This document shows positions 10,246 through 20,122 of a stretch of DNA of 47,487 nucleotides, piece after piece. The stretch lies in NCBI GenBank assembly GCA_012728595.1, contig JAAYEU010000006.1, forward strand, positions 1 to 47,487, given 5' to 3'. The DNA is from Tissierellia bacterium. GTDB taxonomy: Bacteria; Bacillota; Clostridia; Tissierellales; Tepidimicrobiaceae. The stretch's first letter is position 1. Each line of letters begins with the position of its first letter. Under the pieces are notes generated by a model that was not told where the DNA came from, did not search any database, and saw nothing but the letters and a program-made list of their open reading frames with translations. Both the position numbers and the translations under genes were made by a program.

Positions 10246-11025
10246 GTGAAAAATTTAATAATAAGAGCTCTAAGTGGTACAGTATTAGTTTTGTTGACCT
10301 TTTTTTTGCTTTTTAAGGGTGGCTTATTTACCTCCCTTTATATCTTCATCTTATCTATGATAGGAACAAGAGAGTTCTACGCTGCTTTAGAAAATATAGG
10401 TATAAGGTCTATAAAGGAGATTGGTTATATAAGTTGTATTGGTTTTCTTTTTTATTCATTAAATGTTGAAAGGTTATTCTTAAAACTGATGGTATTGATA
10501 ATTATTGTATTACTTATAGTATTATCTTTAATTAGAAAAGCAAATTTTAAAGATCTTTTTATAACTTTAGTTGGCATATTTTACATACCCTTTTTGTTTC
10601 AGCATATTATATACTTAGAAGGCAGTATTTATCTTTGGCTTGTTTTTATTATTGCATGGGGGACAGATACATTTGCTTATCTAACAGGAATGCTATTCGG
10701 AAAAACTAAATTATGTCCGAAGATAAGCCCTAAAAAGACTGTAGAAGGTTCTATAGGCGGAATATTAGGTACAGTTATATTAACCTTCTTCTATACTAAT
10801 TACTTTAATTTATTCCCCATGTGGAAATTCATACTAATATCCATGATGGGAGCTGTTTTAGCTCAAGTTGGAGATTTAACTGCCTCCAAAATAAAGAGGA
10901 TAACTGGCATAAAGGATTATGGCTTTATTATGCCTGGTCATGGAGGAGTATTGGATAGATTTGATAGCATACTATTTATTGCACCCTATGTTTATTATTC
11001 TACAAACCTCTTATTCAATTTATAA
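10246..11025 (+). CDS. cdsA: Phosphatidate cytidylyltransferase
   Basis: WGTDTFAYLTGMLFGKTKLCPKISPKKTVEGSIGG and GDLTASKIKRITGIKDYGFIMPGHGGVLDRFDS. Confidence 0.96.
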   Translation: MKNLIIRALSGTVLVLLTFFLLFKGGLFTSLYIFILSMIGTREFYAALENIGIRSIKEIGYISCIGFLFYSLNVERLFLKLMVLIIIVLLIVLSLIRKANFKDLFITLVGIFYIPFLFQHIIYLEGSIYLWLVFIIAWGTDTFAYLTGMLFGKTKLCPKISPKKTVEGSIGGILGTVILTFFYTNYFNLFPMWKFILISMMGAVLAQVGDLTASKIKRITGIKDYGFIMPGHGGVLDRFDSILFIAPYVYYSTNLLFNL

Positions 11026-11034
11026 TTGGTGGTG

Positions 11035-12054
11035 ATGGATTTGGTAACTTTAATAGCAGCAATTTTCGTTTTTTTAATGGTAATTCTTTTTCACGAATTC
11101 GGCCATTTCATAATCGCTAAATTAGTTGGCATTAAAGTAAATGAATTTTCAATAGGAATGGGTCCGAAAATTTTTCAAACGAAGAAGAATGAGACAAAGT
11201 ATAGCTTGAGATTATTGCCCATAGGTGGTTATGTTAGTATGGAAGGAGAAGATGAAAAATCTAACGATCCTAGGAGTTTTAATAATGTACCTGCTAAATA
11301 TAGGATAGCAGTGGTTGCAGCAGGAGCTATAATGAATTTTGCACTTGCAATTGTTGTTTTTTCCGTAGTTTCATTTAATATAGGTATGCAAACTACTACT
11401 GTGGCAGAAACATTACCAGGATCACCTGCAGAAATAGTGGGGATTGAAACTGGAGATAAGATAGTAAGGATAAATAATGTAGAAATTAAGAGCTGGAATT
11501 CCATTGTAAATGAAATAAGTAATTCTAATCCAGCAGAGGATATGACAATAGAAGTAGTGCGGAATGGAGAAAAGAAAAACTTTGTGCTAAAACCGGAAGT
11601 AAACGAAGAAAATAGAGTAATTATTGGTATAATGCCAACCTTGAAAAAAGGGTTTATACCAGCTATTAAAGGTGGTTTTCAAAAAACTATTTCAACCCTT
11701 ATGCTTATGTTTGAGTTTATAAAAATGGTCTTTAAAGGCCAGGTAACTACAAAAGACTTGTCAGGACCTGTTGGTGTAATATATACAATTGGAGAGGCCG
11801 CAAAATATGGTTTTACAGATTTACTATTTTTAACAGGCTTAATTAGTGTCAATTTAGGCTTTTTCAATCTACTGCCCATACCTGCTTTAGATGGAAGTAG
11901 GATTGTGATATTATTCCTTGAAATTATAAGAGGAAAAGCTATTGATCCAGAAAAGGAAGGTTTTATCCATTTTGTTGGATTTATAGCCTTGATTTTACTG
12001 ATGTTGACTATTACCTATTCTGATATTATGAGAATCAATATGTTTAGAAGGTGA
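11035..12054 (+). CDS. rseP: RIP metalloprotease RseP/RasP (site-2 protease)
   Basis: HEFGHF zinc motif, PDZ domain, NLLPIPALDGSRI. Confidence 0.96.
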   Translation: MDLVTLIAAIFVFLMVILFHEFGHFIIAKLVGIKVNEFSIGMGPKIFQTKKNETKYSLRLLPIGGYVSMEGEDEKSNDPRSFNNVPAKYRIAVVAAGAIMNFALAIVVFSVVSFNIGMQTTTVAETLPGSPAEIVGIETGDKIVRINNVEIKSWNSIVNEISNSNPAEDMTIEVVRNGEKKNFVLKPEVNEENRVIIGIMPTLKKGFIPAIKGGFQKTISTLMLMFEFIKMVFKGQVTTKDLSGPVGVIYTIGEAAKYGFTDLLFLTGLISVNLGFFNLLPIPALDGSRIVILFLEIIRGKAIDPEKEGFIHFVGFIALILLMLTITYSDIMRINMFRR

Positions 12055-12058
12055 TTTT

Positions 12059-13108
12059 GTGAAGAGAAGAACTACTAAGAAGATTATGGTTGGAAATGTT
12101 CCTGTTGGCGGAGGTAGTCCAATAACTGTTCAATCCATGACCAATACTATTACAAAAGATATAGGAGCCACGGTTAAACAGATTAAGGAATTGGAAGAGG
12201 CAGGTTGCCATATAATAAGGTCTGCCATAACTGACTTTGAAGATGCAAAAGCCATAAGTAAGATCAAGAAACATATTAATATTCCGTTAGTAGCAGATAT
12301 ACAATATGATTATAGACTAGCAATTGAATCTGTTAAAAATGGAGTAGATTGTCTAAGGATAAACCCTGGTAATATCGGTTCAGAAATCAGGGTAAGAGAG
12401 GTCATCAATATTTGTAAAGGGATGGGGGTACCCATTAGAATAGGAGTAAATTCTGGTTCCATTAAAAGGGAGTATTTGGAAAAATATAATGGAGTTAATG
12501 CTAATTCTATGGTGGAAAGTGCCCTTGAGCATGTAAGATTAGTGGAAAAGATGGGTTTTGATCAGATAAAGATATCACTAAAGGCCAGCGATGTTCTACT
12601 CACCATAGAATCTTATAAGAAAATGTCTGAAATAGTTGACTACCCCTTACACGTTGGAGTAACTGAGGCTGGGCCTATTTGGAATGGCACAATAAAATCT
12701 GCAGTAGGAATGGGAAGCCTTCTTTCCATGGGAATAGGGGATACCATAAGGGTATCTTTAACTGGAAATCCTGTAGAAGAGGTAAAAGTAGGGCGTGAGA
12801 TTTTAAGGACTCTAGGCCTGTTAAAAGAAGGGGTAGAAATAATTTCTTGTCCTACCTGCAGTAGAACAAAAATAGGCTTGATCGATTTAGTACAGGAAGC
12901 AGAGGCAAAGTTAAGGAGTATAAAGAAACCTTTGAAGGTGGCTATAATGGGATGTCCAGTCAACGGCCCGGGAGAAGCAAAAGAAGCAGATATAGGAATT
13001 GCAGGTGGTAAAGGAGAAGGGTTGATTTTCAAAAAAGGTAAGATTTATAAAAAGGTAAAAGAAGAACTTTTATTAGATGAGCTTGTGAAAGAAATAGAAA
13101 AACTTTAA
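12059..13108 (+). CDS. ispG: 4-hydroxy-3-methylbut-2-enyl diphosphate synthase (flavodoxin)
   Basis: VQSMTNTITKD, CPTCSRTKIGL, GCPVNGPGEAKEADIGIAGG. Confidence 0.97.
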   Translation: MKRRTTKKIMVGNVPVGGGSPITVQSMTNTITKDIGATVKQIKELEEAGCHIIRSAITDFEDAKAISKIKKHINIPLVADIQYDYRLAIESVKNGVDCLRINPGNIGSEIRVREVINICKGMGVPIRIGVNSGSIKREYLEKYNGVNANSMVESALEHVRLVEKMGFDQIKISLKASDVLLTIESYKKMSEIVDYPLHVGVTEAGPIWNGTIKSAVGMGSLLSMGIGDTIRVSLTGNPVEEVKVGREILRTLGLLKEGVEIISCPTCSRTKIGLIDLVQEAEAKLRSIKKPLKVAIMGCPVNGPGEAKEADIGIAGGKGEGLIFKKGKIYKKVKEELLLDELVKEIEKL

Positions 13109-13123
13109 TTAATCTGGGGTGTT

Positions 13124-13798
13124 GTGATGATGGACATTAAGCTGGTATTATTTCGAATGGTATTATCCATATTATTATCTGGCTTAATTGGAATAGATAG
13201 GGAGAGTACTAGAAAACCTGCTGGATTAAGAACTCATATTTTAGTCTCTTTAGGTTCCACCCTAATAATGCTATTATCCATATATATGAATACCTATTAC
13301 GGAGAAAATACAAATTATTACTCAGATAGGATTGCAGCTCAGGTAATAAGTGGAATTGGTTTTTTAGGCGCTGGAACCATTTTAAGAAAAGATACTGGTG
13401 CGGTTACAGGTTTGACCACTGCTGCAAGTCTTTGGGTGGTTGCTGCTATAGGCTTAACTGTTGGGGCAGGTTTTTACCTAGGAGCTATAGCAACCACTTT
13501 TTTAGTAATGATTACCCTTATGACTTTTCATAGATTGAGGACTAGAATACATAGAAGGGTTAATCCCTATATATCATTGAGCATTCTATCCATAGATAAA
13601 CCAGGCCAAATTGGGAAAATAGGAAGGATTTTAGGAGAATATGAATCAAATATAACTAACATAGACATTGAACACGGAGATGATGGACTGATAAGAATAA
13701 ATATAGAGGCAGATGTAAAGAGTTTTGAAATCAAATATGAAATATTCAATTCCCTTGCAAGCATAGATGGAATACTAGAAATATCTGAAGGCAGATAA
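13124..13798 (+). CDS. MgtC/SapB family membrane protein
   Basis: GLIGIDRESTRKPAGLRTHILVSLGS; GIGFLGAGTILR; C-terminal ACT-like domain. Confidence 0.92.
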   Translation: MMMDIKLVLFRMVLSILLSGLIGIDRESTRKPAGLRTHILVSLGSTLIMLLSIYMNTYYGENTNYYSDRIAAQVISGIGFLGAGTILRKDTGAVTGLTTAASLWVVAAIGLTVGAGFYLGAIATTFLVMITLMTFHRLRTRIHRRVNPYISLSILSIDKPGQIGKIGRILGEYESNITNIDIEHGDDGLIRINIEADVKSFEIKYEIFNSLASIDGILEISEGR

Positions 13799-13815
13799 AG
13801 GGGGAATAACATAGG

Positions 13816-16800
13816 ATGAACATGTGTGGAATACAATTAACTGAAGTCTTTAAAAGGAATGAAATGCCTGTTGAAGCAGATTTGGAATCTATATTTATAA
13901 ATAAGGTAAAAGTAAACAAAAAGTTAAACTCAATTGAAATATTATTGCTTTCAAAGCAAATAGTGGATGAAAGGATACTGGACAGAATTACTTTATTATT
14001 TCAAGAAAAATTTGATGGATTGAAGGTAGAAGTAAAAATCAAATATGAAGTTGGAGATGAATTTTCCAAAGTATTGGATAGATTTTGGAATAATATATTG
14101 TATTTAATTGAAAAGGATATTCCATCGAGTAGTTCATGGTTGGATCAATTAAAATATGAGATCAAGGATAATCAGATTATAATTTATCCCATAAATGAAA
14201 TTGTAAATTTTGCTTTGACAACTAATAGGTTGGATAATAAGATTAAGACTAAATTTAAGGAAGAGCTGGATTTGAATGTAGATGTAATTATTGATAATTC
14301 ACTAATTGAGAATAACGGCGATGAAATCATTGAAAAGACTATGGAAGAAGAGAAAATAATTTCTATAGAAACCTTGTATAGCGATAAAGAGAAAGATAAA
14401 GCTAGGAGCAAAAAAACCACATCCAACAAAGCATATTCCTTTGGCAAAAAAATAGAAGAAGAAGCTATGGAAATTAGAGATATTTCGCTTAACACCGGAA
14501 ATGCAACTATAAGTGGAGAGATATTCCAAATAGAATTTAAAGAGATAAAGGGGAATAGAGTACTTGCAACTTTTAATATAACAGATTTGACAAACTCAAT
14601 AACAGTAAAGGCTTTTTTAAACAAGAATCAATTAGAAGATTTTCAAGCCAACGTTAAAGATGGAGCATATGTAAAGGTAAACGGTGATGTAGTATATGAT
14701 AATTTTTCAAAATGTCTAGTGCTAATGCTTAAAGCTCTAAACATTTTAGAAAAGCAGGGTAGAATGGATTTATCAGAAGAAAAACGGGTAGAATTGCACT
14801 TACATACTCAAATGAGTGCTATGGATGGAGTAAGCAGTTTTAAAAAGATTGCTGAAAGAGCCCAAAAATGGGGGCACAAGGCTATAGCTATTACCGATCA
14901 TGGAGTAGTACAAGGCTTTCCAGAAGCTATGGAGGTAAGTAAAGAATTAGGCATTAAAGTCCTATATGGAGTAGAAGGATATTTAGTAAACGACAATACT
15001 CCAATTGTAAGTAATTATAAAAAAGATAAGGAATACGATACTTTTGTTGTGTTTGATATAGAGACTACAGGACTTTCCCCAAGGAATGATATGATAACTG
15101 AAATAGGGGCCGTAAAAATCAAAAATGGTCAAGTAATAGACCATTTTAGCCAGTTGATAAATCCAGAAAGACCCATCCCTAAAAAGATAGAAAATCTGAC
15201 TGGAATTACAGATGAAATGGTAAGGGACAAACCAACCATCCAAGAAGTGCTGCCTAGTTTTTATTCTTTTATAGAAGATTCTATTTTAGTAGCCCATAAT
15301 GCTTCTTTTGATATATCTTTCATTAGGGAGCAGTATAGTAGAATTAATAAAACCATTGACAATCCAGTTTTGGATACTTTGGAACTATCTAGAGCCTTAT
15401 TTCCTGAGCTTAAAAGCCATAAACTAAACTTAGTAGCTAAGCATTTAAATGTAAACTTAATAAATCATCACAGGGCTGTAGATGATGCTAGAGCGACTGC
15501 TGAGATTTTTCTAAGAGCTTTAGAGATTCTAAAAAATAATGGTATCCATGAATTGGATCAAATTAATAGGCTGGTAGAAGATAAGGATATTACTAAAAGT
15601 GAATCTTTTCATATAGTAATCCTTGTAAAGAACTTAACTGGGTTAAAAAATTTATATAAAATAATATCAGCTTCTCATTTGAATTATTTTTATAGAAGAC
15701 CGAGGATACCAAAATCTTTACTCAAAACACACAGGGAAGGATTGATTTTAGGAAGTGCCTGTGAAGCAGGGGAATTATATAAGGCTATACTAAAAAATAA
15801 GAATGATAGTGAACTAAGGAATATTGTAAATTTTTATGATTACTTGGAAATACAACCTATTGGCAACAATATGCATTTAGTAAGAAACGGTATGGTAAAA
15901 GGAGAAGAGGAATTAAGGAATATCAATAGAAAAATAGTAGAATTAGGAGATAAGTATAATAAACCTGTGGTGGCAACGGGAGACGTACACTTTTTAGATC
16001 CAGAGGATGAAGTATATAGAAGAATTTTAATGTTTGGTCAAGGATATAATGATGCAGATTTACAACCACCACTTTACTTCAAAACCACAGACGAAATGTT
16101 AAAGGAATTCGACTATTTGGGTAAAGAAAAGGCAGGGGAAGTGGTTGTAAAGAACACTAATTTAATAGCCGATATGATAGAAGACATAGAGCCAATTCCT
16201 AACGGTACCTTCCCCCCTGTTATAGAAGGTAGTGAAGAACAGCTTAGAAATATAACTTATAGTCGGGCTATAGAAATCTATGGCGACCCATTACCTAAAA
16301 TAGTTAAGGAGCGACTGGATAAGGAGTTGAATTCCATAATATCCAATGGCTACGCGGTTATGTATATTATAGCCCAAAAGCTAGTTTGGAAGTCCTTGGA
16401 GGATGGCTATTTAGTTGGTTCAAGAGGTTCAGTAGGTTCCTCTTTTGTGGCAACTATGAGTGGGATTACTGAGGTTAATCCATTAGTACCCCATTATGTT
16501 TGTCCAAAATGTAAGTATAGTGAATTCTTTGAAGATGGATCTGTTGGTTCAGGGGTGGATTTGCCTGATAAGGATTGCCCTAAATGCAGTGCCAAATTAT
16601 TAAAGGATGGACACGATATTCCTTTTGAAGTTTTCTTGGGATTTGAAGGTGATAAAGAACCAGACATAGATTTAAACTTTGCAAGTGAATATCAAGCTAC
16701 TGCTCATAAGTATACAGAAGAGCTTTTTGGGAAAGGCTATGTTTATAGAGCAGGAACTATTGGTACCATTGCCGAAAAAACTGCCTATGGGTTTGTGAAA

Positions 16801-18087
16801 AAATACCATGAAGAAAAGGGCTTGAATATTCATCCCGCAGAAATAAATAGATTGGTTCAGGGATGTACAGGTGTTAAGAGGACATCAGGACAGCATCCTG
16901 GGGGAGTGATGATAGTTCCGAAAGACAAGGAAATATATGATTTTACTCCTATTCAATATCCAGCTGACGATAAAAAATCTGGAGTAATAACAACCCATTT
17001 TGACTACAATTCTATTAGTGGAAGGATATTGAAATTAGACGTACTAGGCCATGATGTTCCTACTATTATTAGAATGTTGGAAGAAATCACTGGGGTAAAC
17101 CCTAGAGAAATTCCATTAGATGATAAGCTAACTATGGAGCTCTTTACCAGTTCAGGGCCTTTAAACATTAAAGACGAGGATATAAAATTAGAAGTAGGCA
17201 CTCTAGGAATACCAGAGTTTGGAACTAGATTTGTAAGGCAGATGTTAATGGATACCAAACCTACTACATTTGCTGAATTGGTTAGAATAAGTGGCCTATC
17301 TCACGGGACAGATGTTTGGCTAAACAATGCCCAGGATTTAGTCCGTAATGGGACTGCCACATTAAAAGAAGTAATTTCTACCAGAGATGACATAATGTTA
17401 TATCTAATTTATCGTGGACTTGATAAGAAAAGGGCTTTTAAAATAATGGAAAATGTTAGAAAAGGCAGGGGCTTGTCCCCAGATGATGAAGAATACATGA
17501 GAAGTTTTGATATACCAGAGTGGTATATTGAATCCTGTAACAAGATTAAGTATATGTTTCCTAAAGCCCACGCTGTAGCGTATGTAATGATGTCTTTTAG
17601 AATTGCATATTTTAAAGTCTATTATCCAGAGGCATTCTATGCTACCTATTTTACAACAAAAATTCAGGATTTTGATGGTCAACTGATATTAAAAGGCAAG
17701 GAAGCAGTAGATGAAAAAATAAAGGAATTAGAAAGCTTATCCAATCAAGCAACTGCTAAGGAGAAGAATCTACTCACCGTTTTAGAAGTAGTTCAGGAAA
17801 TGTACGCTAGGGGTTATACTTTTGAAAAGGTAGACCTATATAAATCCCATAGTGAACGTTTTCTGATAGGAGAAAATGGGATAATTCCCCCTTTTAGAAG
17901 TTTAGAAGGGATTGGAGATACAGCAGCTAGAAGCATTGTAAGGGAAAGGGAAATGGGAGAGTTTATGTCGGTAGAAGATTTAATCTCTAGAACTAGGGTG
18001 AGTAGAACCGTTGTAGAAACACTAAGGGAACATGGCTGTCTAGACAATTTGCCTGAAAGCAACCAAATTAGCCTTTTTAATATTTGA
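13816..18087 (+). CDS. polC: DNA polymerase III PolC-type alpha subunit
   Basis: PHP motif (VELHLHTQMSAMDG), DnaQ exonuclease (FDIETTGLSP), zinc CPKC pairs, polymerase domain; 1423 aa. Confidence 0.98.
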   Translation: MNMCGIQLTEVFKRNEMPVEADLESIFINKVKVNKKLNSIEILLLSKQIVDERILDRITLLFQEKFDGLKVEVKIKYEVGDEFSKVLDRFWNNILYLIEKDIPSSSSWLDQLKYEIKDNQIIIYPINEIVNFALTTNRLDNKIKTKFKEELDLNVDVIIDNSLIENNGDEIIEKTMEEEKIISIETLYSDKEKDKARSKKTTSNKAYSFGKKIEEEAMEIRDISLNTGNATISGEIFQIEFKEIKGNRVLATFNITDLTNSITVKAFLNKNQLEDFQANVKDGAYVKVNGDVVYDNFSKCLVLMLKALNILEKQGRMDLSEEKRVELHLHTQMSAMDGVSSFKKIAERAQKWGHKAIAITDHGVVQGFPEAMEVSKELGIKVLYGVEGYLVNDNTPIVSNYKKDKEYDTFVVFDIETTGLSPRNDMITEIGAVKIKNGQVIDHFSQLINPERPIPKKIENLTGITDEMVRDKPTIQEVLPSFYSFIEDSILVAHNASFDISFIREQYSRINKTIDNPVLDTLELSRALFPELKSHKLNLVAKHLNVNLINHHRAVDDARATAEIFLRALEILKNNGIHELDQINRLVEDKDITKSESFHIVILVKNLTGLKNLYKIISASHLNYFYRRPRIPKSLLKTHREGLILGSACEAGELYKAILKNKNDSELRNIVNFYDYLEIQPIGNNMHLVRNGMVKGEEELRNINRKIVELGDKYNKPVVATGDVHFLDPEDEVYRRILMFGQGYNDADLQPPLYFKTTDEMLKEFDYLGKEKAGEVVVKNTNLIADMIEDIEPIPNGTFPPVIEGSEEQLRNITYSRAIEIYGDPLPKIVKERLDKELNSIISNGYAVMYIIAQKLVWKSLEDGYLVGSRGSVGSSFVATMSGITEVNPLVPHYVCPKCKYSEFFEDGSVGSGVDLPDKDCPKCSAKLLKDGHDIPFEVFLGFEGDKEPDIDLNFASEYQATAHKYTEELFGKGYVYRAGTIGTIAEKTAYGFVKKYHEEKGLNIHPAEINRLVQGCTGVKRTSGQHPGGVMIVPKDKEIYDFTPIQYPADDKKSGVITTHFDYNSISGRILKLDVLGHDVPTIIRMLEEITGVNPREIPLDDKLTMELFTSSGPLNIKDEDIKLEVGTLGIPEFGTRFVRQMLMDTKPTTFAELVRISGLSHGTDVWLNNAQDLVRNGTATLKEVISTRDDIMLYLIYRGLDKKRAFKIMENVRKGRGLSPDDEEYMRSFDIPEWYIESCNKIKYMFPKAHAVAYVMMSFRIAYFKVYYPEAFYATYFTTKIQDFDGQLILKGKEAVDEKIKELESLSNQATAKEKNLLTVLEVVQEMYARGYTFEKVDLYKSHSERFLIGENGIIPPFRSLEGIGDTAARSIVREREMGEFMSVEDLISRTRVSRTVVETLREHGCLDNLPESNQISLFNI

Positions 18088-18111
18088 TTTTATTTGATAT
18101 TGTGATATAAT
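18084..18111 (+). promoter_or_regulatory. Sigma-A-like promoter ahead of rimP-nusA-infB operon
   Basis: TTGATT (18084-18089), N16, TATAAT (18106-18111); overlaps polC stop. Confidence 0.55.
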
Positions 18112-18152
18112 ATAACTGATCAATTTCTAAAGACAATAACTTTTTTCGCAAT

Positions 18153-18172
18153 AGAGTGGGCTTTCCCACTCT
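18153..18172 (+). terminator. Terminator-like hairpin between polC and rimP
   Basis: AGAGTGGG-CTTT-CCCACTCT then TAATTTGTTT. Confidence 0.65.
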
Positions 18173-18257
18173 TAATTTGTTTAATTTCTGATGGAGAATG
18201 ATAGTATATTTATTTTGGTATTACAAAAAATAGGTATGATTTTATGGAGGTGATGAT

Positions 18258-18722
18258 ATGAGTAGAAAATCTATCGTAAGCATAGTAAGGGAGCATTGTG
18301 AACCTATAGTAGAAGAGCTAGGATATGACTTGGTAGATCTGGAATATGTAAAAGAAAATGGTAACAACTTTTTGAGATTTTACATAGGAAAACCTGAAGG
18401 AATAAGCATCGATGATTGTCAGAAAGTAAGTGAGCTTGTTGGAGAAAAATTAGATGAAATCGATCCTATCAAAGAAAGTTACTATTTAGAAGTTTCATCC
18501 CCAGGGTTAGATAGGCCATTAAAAACGGATAAGGATTTAAAGCGGAATATTGGGAAAAATGTAGAAATTAGCCTTTATAGGAATATAGATGGTAAGAAGA
18601 AGTATTTTGGGAAATTATTAGGATATACTGAAAGCCATATAAGGATTGAAGAAGAAAGCGGAGTAGAAATGAACTTAGATAGGGAAGCTATTTCTAATAT
18701 AAAATTGACTGTTGAATTTTAA
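18258..18722 (+). CDS. rimP: Ribosome maturation factor RimP
   Basis: LGYDLVDLEYVKE; YYLEVSSPGLDRPLK. Confidence 0.96.
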   Translation: MSRKSIVSIVREHCEPIVEELGYDLVDLEYVKENGNNFLRFYIGKPEGISIDDCQKVSELVGEKLDEIDPIKESYYLEVSSPGLDRPLKTDKDLKRNIGKNVEISLYRNIDGKKKYFGKLLGYTESHIRIEEESGVEMNLDREAISNIKLTVEF

Positions 18723-18736
18723 GGGAGGTTTAATTA

Positions 18737-19813
18737 ATGAATGCAGAGTTTATTGATGCCCTTGTGGAAATAGAGAAGGAAAAAGGGATTTCTAAGGACA
18801 TCATATTTGATGCTTTAGAATCTGCACTTATATCTAGTTATAAGAAAAACTTTGGATCATCTCAAAATGTTGAAGTTGTAATTAATAGGGAAACAGGAGA
18901 AGTTAAAGTATTTGCAAAAAAAATAGTAGTTGAAGAAGTGGAAAATGAAACTTTGGAAATTAGTTTAGAGGAAGCAAAAGAAATTGATGATAAATATCAA
19001 GTTGATGATATAGTTACATTAGAGGTAACGCCGAGAAACTTTGGAAGAATAGCTGCACAAACTGCTAAACAAGTAGTAATTCAGAGGATAAAGGATGCAG
19101 AGAGGGAAGTCATATATGAGGAGTTTATAAATAGGGAAAATGAAATTATAACTGGGATGATTCAGAGGATTAGTAAGAACAATGTATATATCGATCTCGG
19201 TAAGACTGAAGGTATATTGCCTCCCACTGAACAGATCCAGGGAGAAGTATATAACCAAGGGGATAGAATAAAATTATTTATTCTAGAAGTTAAAAAGACC
19301 ACTAAAGGACCTCAGATTATTCTTTCCAGGTCTCATCCAGGTTTAGTTAAAAGGTTATTTGAGTTGGAGGTTCCAGAAATCCACGAAGGCATTGTGGACA
19401 TATATGCTATATCAAGGGAAGCAGGTTCAAGGAGCAAAATAGCCGTCCATTCAAAAGATCCTAATGTAGATCCAGTAGGTGCATGTGTTGGTTTTAAAGG
19501 TAGTAGAGTAAAAGCTATAGTAGAGGAATTAAATGGCGAAAAAATAGATATTATAGTTTGGAGCAATAATATTGAAGAATTTATTGCTAATAGCTTGAGT
19601 CCGTCTAAGGTATTAAAAGTAGAATTAAATGAAAAGGAAAAATCAGCTATGATAGTAGTTCCTGACCACCAATTATCTTTAGCTATTGGTAAGGAAGGTC
19701 AGAATGCCCGGTTGGCTGCCAAGCTAACCAATTGGAAAATAGATATTAAAAGTGAAAGTCAATATAATGAAGGACTAGAAGAAGATGAGGAACTAGAAGT
19801 TGATAATGAGTGA
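18737..19813 (+). CDS. nusA: Transcription termination/antitermination protein NusA
   Basis: DPVGACVGFKGSRVKAIVEELNGEKIDI; LAIGKEGQNARLAAKLT. Confidence 0.98.
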   Translation: MNAEFIDALVEIEKEKGISKDIIFDALESALISSYKKNFGSSQNVEVVINRETGEVKVFAKKIVVEEVENETLEISLEEAKEIDDKYQVDDIVTLEVTPRNFGRIAAQTAKQVVIQRIKDAEREVIYEEFINRENEIITGMIQRISKNNVYIDLGKTEGILPPTEQIQGEVYNQGDRIKLFILEVKKTTKGPQIILSRSHPGLVKRLFELEVPEIHEGIVDIYAISREAGSRSKIAVHSKDPNVDPVGACVGFKGSRVKAIVEELNGEKIDIIVWSNNIEEFIANSLSPSKVLKVELNEKEKSAMIVVPDHQLSLAIGKEGQNARLAAKLTNWKIDIKSESQYNEGLEEDEELEVDNE

Positions 19814-19822
19814 GGTGATAAT

Positions 19823-20092
19823 ATGAGAAAGAAAAAAGTGCCATTGAGAAAATGCGTTGCCTGCAATGAAAACAAACCCAAAAAGGAATTAATAAGAATT
19901 GTAAAAAATAAAGAAGGCCTTGTGGATGTGGATTTGACTGGGAAGATGAATGGTAGAGGTGCTTATATCTGCTATAATATTGATTGTTTTAATGAAGCTC
20001 AAAAAAGCAAAAAACTTGATAGAGTATTGGCGATACAAGTACCTGCCGAAGTTTATGATAAACTAATGGGTATATTAGATGCAGACGAATAA
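19823..20092 (+). CDS. ylxR: YlxR/RnpM family RNA-binding protein
   Basis: PLRKCVACNENKPKKELIRIV; GRGAYIC. Confidence 0.94.
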   Translation: MRKKKVPLRKCVACNENKPKKELIRIVKNKEGLVDVDLTGKMNGRGAYICYNIDCFNEAQKSKKLDRVLAIQVPAEVYDKLMGILDADE

Positions 20093-20122
20093 TGGTAATT
20101 ATATTATCACCTAATAATAAAG

